A program made the position numbers and the translations under genes. This document shows positions 31,427 to 37,796 of a stretch of DNA of 37,796 nucleotides, one piece after another; within the stretch, counting starts at the first letter, position 1; every line of letters starts with the position of its first letter. Origin of the DNA: Alphaproteobacteria bacterium (lineage in GTDB: Bacteria > Pseudomonadota > Alphaproteobacteria > Rhizobiales > Aestuariivirgaceae); contig JAJRRZ010000027.1 in assembly GCA_024279045.1 (NCBI GenBank), positions 1 to 37,796 of the forward strand, given 5' to 3'. The notes below the pieces were generated by a model that saw only the letters and a list, made by a program, of their open reading frames with translations, had not been told where the DNA came from and made no database searches.

Positions 31427-32815
31427 ATGGCCAAGGCGAGGAGCACATACGTCTGCCAGTCTTGCGGGGCCGTGGCGCCGCGTTGGGCCGGGCGCTGCGA
31501 TGCCTGTGGACAATGGAACACCATTGTCGAGGAAGCGCCTGAGCAGCCGCTGGCCGCTTCCGGCGGCGCGCGCCTGCCGAAGGGTCGGGGGCGCGAGCTG
31601 CACCCCCTGGCCGGCGAGGCCACGCCGCCGCCCCGCATCACCTGCGGCATTGCCGAGCTGGACAGGGTAACCGGTGGCGGCTTCGTGCCCGGCTCGGCGC
31701 TGCTCATCGGCGGCGATCCGGGCATTGGCAAGTCCACGCTGATGTTGCAGGCGCTGGCGGCGCTGGCCGGGCAGGGCAGGCGGGTGGTCTATGTCTCCGG
31801 CGAGGAGGGACTGGATCAAATCCGCCTGCGGGCGCAGCGCCTGGGCGTGCTCGACGCGCCGGTGCTGCTGGCCGCCGATACCAATGTCGCCGACATCGTC
31901 GCCACGCTGGAGCGCGAAAGGCCGGACGTGGTGGTCATCGATTCGTTGCAGACGCTGTGGACGCCGGTGGTGGAATCGGCCCCCGGCACGGTCAGCCAGT
32001 TGCGCGCCGGGGCGGAGGCGCTGGTGCGGCTGGCCAAGAAGAGCGGCGCGGTGGTGTTGCTCATCGGCCACGTTACCAAGGAAGGGCAGATCGCCGGGCC
32101 GCGGGTGGTGGAGCACATGGTGGACGCGGTACTCTATTTCGAGGGCGACCGCGGGCACCAGTATCGCATTCTGCGGGCGGCAAAAAACCGCTTCGGCGCC
32201 ACCGACGAGATCGGCGTGTTCGAGATGCGCGGGCGAGGGCTGGTGGAGGTGGAGAACCCGTCGTTGCTGTTCATGGGCGATTCGCAGGCCAGCGTGGCGG
32301 GCGCGGCGGTGTTCGCCGGCATGGAGGGGCGCCGTCCGTTGCTGGTGGAGCTGCAGGCGCTGGCCGTGCCCACCACCTTCGCCACGCCACGGCGCGCCGT
32401 GGTCGGCTGGGATTCCGCCCGCCTGGCGATGATCCTGGCGGTGCTGGAGGCGCGCGCCGGGGTGCGGCTGGGCCAGCACGATGTCTATCTCAATGTCGGT
32501 GGTGGCATGCGCGTGCGCGAGCCCGCCGCCGATCTGGCCGCCGCCGCGGCGCTGATTTCCTCGCTTTCCGGCCAGCCGTTGCCCGCCGGCACGGTGCTGT
32601 TCGGCGAGGTGGCTCTGTCGGGCCGCGTGCGCGCCGCGCCACAGGCCGAGCAGCGCCTGCGCGAGGCAGCCAAACTGGGCTTTTCGCTGGCGCTGGTGGC
32701 GGAAGAAACGCAGGTGCCGAAGGGGCTGGCCATGAAGGTGCGCCCACTGGCCGATGTGGCGGCGCTGGCGGCATTGCTGTTACAAGGTGGTGGAGGAGGC
32801 GCCGCCGCACCTTGA
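31427..32815 (+). CDS. radA: DNA repair protein RadA
   Basis: MAKARSTYVCQSCGAVAPRWAGRCDACGQWNT zinc finger; GGDPGIGKSTLMLQ; YVSGEEG; KNRFGATDEIGVFEM. Confidence 0.97.
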   Translation: MAKARSTYVCQSCGAVAPRWAGRCDACGQWNTIVEEAPEQPLAASGGARLPKGRGRELHPLAGEATPPPRITCGIAELDRVTGGGFVPGSALLIGGDPGIGKSTLMLQALAALAGQGRRVVYVSGEEGLDQIRLRAQRLGVLDAPVLLAADTNVADIVATLERERPDVVVIDSLQTLWTPVVESAPGTVSQLRAGAEALVRLAKKSGAVVLLIGHVTKEGQIAGPRVVEHMVDAVLYFEGDRGHQYRILRAAKNRFGATDEIGVFEMRGRGLVEVENPSLLFMGDSQASVAGAAVFAGMEGRRPLLVELQALAVPTTFATPRRAVVGWDSARLAMILAVLEARAGVRLGQHDVYLNVGGGMRVREPAADLAAAAALISSLSGQPLPAGTVLFGEVALSGRVRAAPQAEQRLREAAKLGFSLALVAEETQVPKGLAMKVRPLADVAALAALLLQGGGGGAAAP

Positions 32816-32920
32816 CGCGGGCGGGGTGGCTGTGGTGTTTGAGGCGCAAGTCAAACCGCCCGCATCTCGACTGGCATAACAGGCAAGAAGAGCGTCGGGC
32901 GCACGGGGGACGAGGCCAAG

Positions 32921-33526
32921 ATGCAACTGCTCGACATCATACTCGTCGTGCTGATGCTGGTTTCCGGCCTGCTGGCGCTGATGCGCGGCTTCACCCGCGA
33001 GATCCTCTCCCTGTTCGCCTGGGTGGTGGCGGGTGCGGCGGCGTGGTGGGCGGTGCAGTTGCCGCCCCTGGTGGAGTTCGCGCAAGGCTTCATTGCCAAC
33101 CAGAAACTGGCCGTGGTGGTTACTGGCGCGGCGGCCTTCCTGCTGGTGTTGCTGGTGATGTCGGTGATATCGGTGAAAATCGGCGACTGGGTGCTGGATT
33201 CAGCCGTCGGCCCGTTCGATCGCACATTGGGTGGCTTCTATGGCGTGTTGCGCGGACTGGTGCTGGTTACCATTGCCTACCTGTTCTATATCTGGATGGT
33301 GCCGGAGAACCGGCGCGCCGAATGGATCGAGAAAGCCAGTCTGAAGCCGCTGATCACCGGCACGGCGGAAGTGCTCATCGGCTTCATGCCAGCCGATATT
33401 GGTGAGGTTCTCACCCAGAAGCTGGCGGCTGGCAGTGGTCAGAACCAGGAGGGCAGGGCGGCAGACATCGGCGCTGATGACAAGCAGAGGCTGGAAAACC
33501 TTGCCGGTGGACATGGCGAGCAGTAA
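32921..33526 (+). CDS. cvpA: CvpA family protein
   Basis: MQLLDIILVVLMLVSGLLALMRGFTREILSLFAWVVAGAAAWW; upstream of purF. Confidence 0.92.
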   Translation: MQLLDIILVVLMLVSGLLALMRGFTREILSLFAWVVAGAAAWWAVQLPPLVEFAQGFIANQKLAVVVTGAAAFLLVLLVMSVISVKIGDWVLDSAVGPFDRTLGGFYGVLRGLVLVTIAYLFYIWMVPENRRAEWIEKASLKPLITGTAEVLIGFMPADIGEVLTQKLAAGSGQNQEGRAADIGADDKQRLENLAGGHGEQ

Positions 33527-33616
33527 GGCATTGGCGGCGCCAAGGGTGGCAAGGGCTGCTGTGGCAATGGCGCAGATGGCCGACATGCGCGGCACAGGCG
33601 GAATGATGCGGGCGGA

Positions 33617-35089
33617 ATGACCATGTGGCACGATTTCGATCTCGATGGCGATCTGCTGCGCGAGGAGTGTGGCATTTTCGGCATTCACGGGCATGCCGAT
33701 GCCGCCGCGCTCGCCGCGCTGGGTCTGCACGCGCTGCAACACCGTGGCCAGGAGGCGGCGGGCATCTGCACCTATGATGGCCAGCAGTTCAACCTGGAGC
33801 GCCGCCTTGGCCTAGTTGGCGATCATTTCACCAAGGAGACCACCATCCGCCGTCTCGCAGGCGAGGTGGCCATTGGCCATGTGCGCTATTCCACCACCGG
33901 CACCACCATCCCGCGCAACATCCAGCCATTCTTTGCAGAGCTGGCCACCGGCGGTTTCGCCATCGCACACAACGGCAACCTGACCAATGGCCTGCTGCTG
34001 CGCCGCGAGCTGATCGATTCCGGGGCGATCTTTCAGAGCACCTCGGACACGGAAGTGTTCCTGCACCTGGTGGCGCGCTCGCCGCACCGCCGCCTGATCG
34101 AGCGCTTCATCGACGCGCTCAGGCAGGTGCAGGGCGGTTATGCGCTGGTGGCGATGACGGAAAAGAAGCTCATCGGCGCGCGCGACCCGCTGGGCATCCG
34201 CCCGCTGGTGCTGGGCCGGCTGGGCGAGAACTGGATCCTCGCTTCGGAGACGGTGGCGCTGGACATCATCGGCGCGGAATTCGTGCGAGAGGTGAAGAAC
34301 GGTGAGGTGGTGATGATTACCGGCACCGGCGAGGAGGGCATCGCCAGCTATTTCCCGTTCCCCGAACAGCGCGAGCGCCCTTGCATCTTCGAATACATCT
34401 ACTTCGCCCGCCCCGATTCCATCGTTGGCGGACGCTCGGTCTATCAGGTGCGCAAGCAGATGGGGCGCATTCTGGCCGAAGAGTCGCCAGCGTCTGCCGA
34501 CATCGTCGTGCCGGTGCCCGATTCCGGCGTACCAGCGGCGCTGGGCTATGCGGAAGCCTCCGGCTTGCCGTTCGAGCTGGGCATCATCCGCAACCACTAT
34601 GTGGGTCGCACCTTCATCGAGCCAACGCAAAAGATTCGCGCGCTGGGCGTGAAGCTGAAACATAACGCCAACCGCGCGATACTGGAAGGCAAGCGGGTTG
34701 TGCTGATAGACGATTCCATCGTGCGCGGCACGACATCGAAGAAGATCGTGCAGATGGTTCGCGAGGCTGGCGCGGCGGAGGTGCACATGCGCATTGCCTC
34801 GCCGCCCATCACGCACCCGGATTTCTACGGCATTGACACGCCCAGCCGCGAGCAACTGCTGGCGGCAACGCACTCGCTGGAGGAAATGCGCGCCTTCATG
34901 GAAGCCGATTCCCTGGCCTTTATCTCCGTCGATGGACTGTATCGCGCGCTGGGCCATGAAGGACGCGATGCACAACATCCGCAATATACCGATCATTGCT
35001 TCACGGGCGATTATCCGACGCCACTGGCCGATCAGCGGGACAGTGAGCGGGACCCGAAACAATTGCCGCTGCTGGCCGATACTGCCTGA
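33617..35089 (+). CDS. purF: Amidophosphoribosyltransferase
   Basis: ECGIFGIHGHADAAALAALGLHALQHRGQEAAGI; DSGVPAALGYAEASGLPFELGIIRNHYVGRTFIEPTQ; VVLIDDSIVRGTTSKKIV. Confidence 0.98.
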   Translation: MTMWHDFDLDGDLLREECGIFGIHGHADAAALAALGLHALQHRGQEAAGICTYDGQQFNLERRLGLVGDHFTKETTIRRLAGEVAIGHVRYSTTGTTIPRNIQPFFAELATGGFAIAHNGNLTNGLLLRRELIDSGAIFQSTSDTEVFLHLVARSPHRRLIERFIDALRQVQGGYALVAMTEKKLIGARDPLGIRPLVLGRLGENWILASETVALDIIGAEFVREVKNGEVVMITGTGEEGIASYFPFPEQRERPCIFEYIYFARPDSIVGGRSVYQVRKQMGRILAEESPASADIVVPVPDSGVPAALGYAEASGLPFELGIIRNHYVGRTFIEPTQKIRALGVKLKHNANRAILEGKRVVLIDDSIVRGTTSKKIVQMVREAGAAEVHMRIASPPITHPDFYGIDTPSREQLLAATHSLEEMRAFMEADSLAFISVDGLYRALGHEGRDAQHPQYTDHCFTGDYPTPLADQRDSERDPKQLPLLADTA

Positions 35090-35201
35090 ACGGTCTGTCT
35101 GGAACGCGGCAATGTGCAAGACGTATGTTCCGCCCGTGCCGTGGCAGACACAACTCCTGCATTTGTGGCAGACATCGGGACAGACACGAACCTCGTATTC
35201 A

Positions 35202-35242
35202 TGGAAAATTTCTGCCTGCGTTTGGTGGGCAGAAAGTTTCCA
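35202..35242. other. Strong inverted repeat downstream of purF
   Basis: TGGAAA(A)TTTCTGCC - tgcgtttggtg - GGCAGAAA(G)TTTCCA; followed by second palindrome CATAAT-acat-ATTATG (35241-35256). Confidence 0.6.
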
Positions 35243-35302
35243 TAATACATATTATGCGAATTGCTGATGTGGCGCACTGCCGCTTTCGGATTGCCCCCTT
35301 TG

Positions 35303-35413
35303 CCTTCGGCACTTGCGTTTCTTCCGCTACGACCGCCAGCGAAAAAAACCAGCCTGGCCCGCCTCACGCAGGGGCTGTTCAGTCTGTGGCGCAGCGCGGA
35401 TGTGGCCCGACAA
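35303..35413 (-). pseudogene. radA 3'-region remnant (non-functional fragment)
   Basis: Reverse complement TTGTCGGGCC..CCGCGC.GCGCCACAG..GA.CAGC.CCTGCG.GAGGC...CTGG.TTTTTTCGCTGGCG....GCGGAAGAAACGCA.GTGCCGAAGG aligns with radA 32615-32723; contains stops/indels. Confidence 0.8.
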
Positions 35414-35527
35414 TGCCCTTGCATGGCGCATGCTTGATGCACCATGCTTGTTGCGCCGTCAGGAACGTTTCTGCGATGAAGCTTTCGCAGATGTCCACAT
35501 GTTCAATGAAATGCGCAGGAGTTGCTG

Positions 35528-35644
35528 ATGGATTGCGGAGAATTCCTTGCCGAGATGGCCCTGCTGATTGTCAAGCTGCTGGCGATCTGTGTGGTGCTGG
35601 CATTGGCCATCACCGGGTTGGTTCTCTACATGGGCTGGCTGTAA
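35528..35644 (+). CDS. Putative small single-TM protein (38 aa)
   Basis: MDCGEFLAEMALLIVKLLAICVVLALAITGLVLYMGWL*, AGGAG Shine-Dalgarno 6 nt upstream; below the size cut-off of the supplied ORF track. Confidence 0.5.
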   Translation: MDCGEFLAEMALLIVKLLAICVVLALAITGLVLYMGWL

Positions 35645-35690
35645 GGGATGATGGCAGCGAGATGCGCCAACGCAGCAATATGTGCCAAGG

Positions 35691-35804
35691 TCACCAGGTT
35701 TGATGCGTGTGGTTGGTGTGCTTGGGCATGTGGCTGATCCCCATGCTGTCATGAGGCCAGTCGAAATCCACGCCAATATCCCCGTTCAACCGCAACAATT
35801 GCAT
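35691..35804 (-). CDS. Putative small His-rich protein (37 aa)
   Basis: MQLLRLNGDIGVDFDWPHDSMGISHMPKHTNHTHQTW*, AGGAG upstream of ATG on minus strand (AGGAGCAGAAATG); C-terminal part of the listed 83-aa ORF. Confidence 0.35.
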   Translation of the reverse strand: MQLLRLNGDIGVDFDWPHDSMGISHMPKHTNHTHQTW

Positions 35805-35986
35805 TTCTGCTCCTGATGCCTGCCAGGCCTGGCTCTGGGGAAGGCCTCCCCGTGCCAAACTGGCACATCCCGGCAAGCGCCACGCAAGGCCTGCGCAGCA
35901 GCCCGTTAACCATGATCGCCTAGACTTTCCGCACACGGCCAATGCGGCGCTTTCGTGCCTTTCGAGGCCATAACGGGAAGTCTGTC

Positions 35987-36676
35987 ATGCGTAGCAACAA
36001 GTCATTGTTTCGCTTTTCTCCCACACTGGCAGTGGTTGGTGTGGCGCTGTTGCTGAGCGGCTGCAGCCGAGCCTGGGAAAGCAACCCGCCACAGGCCGAC
36101 GCCGACGGCGTCGCCGCGGTGCAGACCAGTTCCATTACCCCTGCTCCGGCACACAATGCACAAGGAACGGTGCCACCATTCGGCGCATCGGGCGTGCCGG
36201 CCGCCTATGAGTTTGGCCGTGGCTACCGCGTTGGCGCGGGCGACAGGCTGGCCATCCGGGTGATGGGCCAGCAGGAGCTGACCGGTGTCTACACCGTCGA
36301 TCCGGACGGCAACATCTCCATGCCATTGATCAACACCATATCCGTGGCAGGCCTGAGCCTGCGCGAAGTGGAGCGACTGATCACCACGCGCCTGCGCAAT
36401 GGTTTCCTGCGCAATCCGTCCGTGGCTGTGCAACCAATGGAACTCCGCCCATTCTACATTCTTGGTGAGGTGCGCCAGGCCGGGCGCTATGCCTATCAGC
36501 CAGGCATGACAGTGGCCGAAGCCGTGGCGCTGGCGCGCGGCTTTTCCGAACGTGCCGACACCGGAGTAGTGCTGTTGACCCGTCGCACGGCGGAAGGAAC
36601 CAGAACCTACAAGACACCCGTAACCGCACAGGTCTATCCGGGCGACATCATCTACGTGCGCGAGCGCTGGTTCTGA
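35987..36676 (+). CDS. Polysaccharide biosynthesis/export lipoprotein (Wza/KpsD-like, SLBB)
   Basis: Start set at MRSNKSLFRFSPTLAVVGVALLLSGC lipobox; YRVGAGDRLAIRVMGQQELTGVYTVDPDGNISMPLI; FYILGEVRQAGRYAYQPGMTV. Confidence 0.92.
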   Translation: MRSNKSLFRFSPTLAVVGVALLLSGCSRAWESNPPQADADGVAAVQTSSITPAPAHNAQGTVPPFGASGVPAAYEFGRGYRVGAGDRLAIRVMGQQELTGVYTVDPDGNISMPLINTISVAGLSLREVERLITTRLRNGFLRNPSVAVQPMELRPFYILGEVRQAGRYAYQPGMTVAEAVALARGFSERADTGVVLLTRRTAEGTRTYKTPVTAQVYPGDIIYVRERWF

Positions 36677-36782
36677 TTTCCCGACCAAAAGCAGCCCGCT
36701 TCCTCGCACAAGCATTTTCATGCCTTGATGTTCGAGCCACCGGACGGGGACGGAGCCAATACCACAAGCAAGCGAAAGAACG

Positions 36783-37796
36783 ATGCGCATCCTCCACATA
36801 TTTCGTGCACCGGTGGGTGGGCTGTTTCGCCACGTGCGCGATCTCGCCCGCGAACAGGCCGCCATGGGCCACGAGGTAGGCATCATCTGCGACCTGTCCG
36901 GCGGTGAAGCCGCCACCGCACAGCTTGCTGACATGGTGGACTACCTGAAAATGGGCGTAACACGACTGAAGATGGGCCGCCTGCCCGGCCCCGCCGACAT
37001 CGAGACGGCAAGCGAGATTCGCCATCGTCTGAAGCTGTTTCGTCCGCATGTGGTGCACGGGCATGGCGCAAAGGGTGGCTTCCATGCCAGGCTGGCAGCG
37101 CGCGGGCATGATGCCGTGGCGCTCTACACGCCGCATGGCGGCTCGTTGCATTATCAGTGGCGCTCGCCCGCCGGCGCGATGTTCCTGACCGCGGAACGCT
37201 GGCTGTTGGGCAAGACCGATGGGCTGGTGTTCGTCTGCCACTACGAGCGCAAGGTCTTCAGCGAAAAGGTTGCTCTCCCCCCCTGCCCCGTGGCTGTTGT
37301 GCACAATGGGCTGAGCGAGGAGGAATTCAGTCCCGTGGAGCCAGCGGAGGATGCCGCGGATTTCCTGTTCATCGGAGAGATGCGCCGGCTGAAAGGCGTT
37401 GACGTGCTCATCGAAGCGCTGGCGCAGATGCATGCACAAGGCCACAAGGCGCGTGCCGTGCTGGTTGGCGACGGGCCGGACCGTCAGAGTTTTGCGGCGC
37501 TCATCGAGCAATATGGTCTGGCCGACCATGTGCGCATGCCCGGCGCCCTGACGGCGCGCGAGGCCTTCACGCTGGGACGCGTCGTGGTGTTGCCTTCACG
37601 CGCGGAGTCCTTCCCCTACGTGGTGCTGGAGGCACAGGCCGCCGGGCTGCCGGTGATCGCCAGCCATGTCGGTGGCATTCCGGAGGCGTTGCCCGAGGAT
37701 ATGCTGGTGGAGCCGGAGAATGCCGAGGCCCTGGCCGCGCGCATGACCCATGCCCTGTTCGATCCGCATCTGCATGGCGATGCCCGCCAGCGGGTG
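36783..37796 (+). CDS. Glycosyltransferase family 4-like (partial; runs off 3' end)
   Basis: Open from MRILHIFRAPVGGLFRHVRDLAREQAAMGHEVGIICD to window end without stop; FLFIGEMRRLKGVDVLIEAL, VVLPSRAESFPYVVLEAQAAGLPVIASHVGGIPEAL. Confidence 0.92.
   Translation, partial: MRILHIFRAPVGGLFRHVRDLAREQAAMGHEVGIICDLSGGEAATAQLADMVDYLKMGVTRLKMGRLPGPADIETASEIRHRLKLFRPHVVHGHGAKGGFHARLAARGHDAVALYTPHGGSLHYQWRSPAGAMFLTAERWLLGKTDGLVFVCHYERKVFSEKVALPPCPVAVVHNGLSEEEFSPVEPAEDAADFLFIGEMRRLKGVDVLIEALAQMHAQGHKARAVLVGDGPDRQSFAALIEQYGLADHVRMPGALTAREAFTLGRVVVLPSRAESFPYVVLEAQAAGLPVIASHVGGIPEALPEDMLVEPENAEALAARMTHALFDPHLHGDARQRV

Noticed and set aside
31957-33405. 482-aa plus-strand Gly/Arg-rich ORF
   Set aside because: Out-of-frame reading across radA and cvpA; composition is a frame-shift artefact of high GC
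33812-35119. 435-aa minus-strand ORF
   Set aside because: Antisense of purF
36648-37529. 293-aa minus-strand ORF listed at the 3' end
   Set aside because: Antisense of the partial glycosyltransferase, which has clear family motifs

Overview
The window is a GC-rich alphaproteobacterial-type chromosomal segment, mostly housekeeping genes. Order: accC and accB (-), aroQ (-), SLAC1/TehA-like transporter, L,D-transpeptidase with a Tat-like leader, hemA (ALAS), glyA, nrdR, alpha/beta hydrolase (-), an iscR-sufB-sufC-sufD-sufS-sufT-like-sufA-like cluster, cytochrome c'-like protein, rlmB/TrmH-type methyltransferase (-), SAM methyltransferase, polysaccharide deacetylase, rnd, gpt-like phosphoribosyltransferase, gatC, gatA, tatA, tatB, tatC, serS, DUF2207-like protein (-), lemA (-), radA, cvpA, purF, polysaccharide-export lipoprotein, and a glycosyltransferase that runs off the 3' edge. 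No rRNA, tRNA, CRISPR array or intact transposase was seen. The most interesting material is non-coding or very small. (1) Two related, diverged, full-length hairpin (MITE-like) elements lie side by side between rnd and gpt. (2) The ~900-bp purF-to-export-lipoprotein interval holds an inverted, decayed fragment of the radA 3' end, several hairpins, and two convergent small ORFs with Shine-Dalgarno sequences: a 38-aa single-TM peptide and a 37-aa His-rich peptide. (3) A near-consensus IscR type-1 site precedes iscR, whose Cys ligand loop looks expanded. (4) A REP-like palindrome and a hairpin split sufB from sufC. (5) The SufT-like protein carries a ~215-aa low-complexity N-terminal extension. 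All alignments were done by eye. No database search was run.
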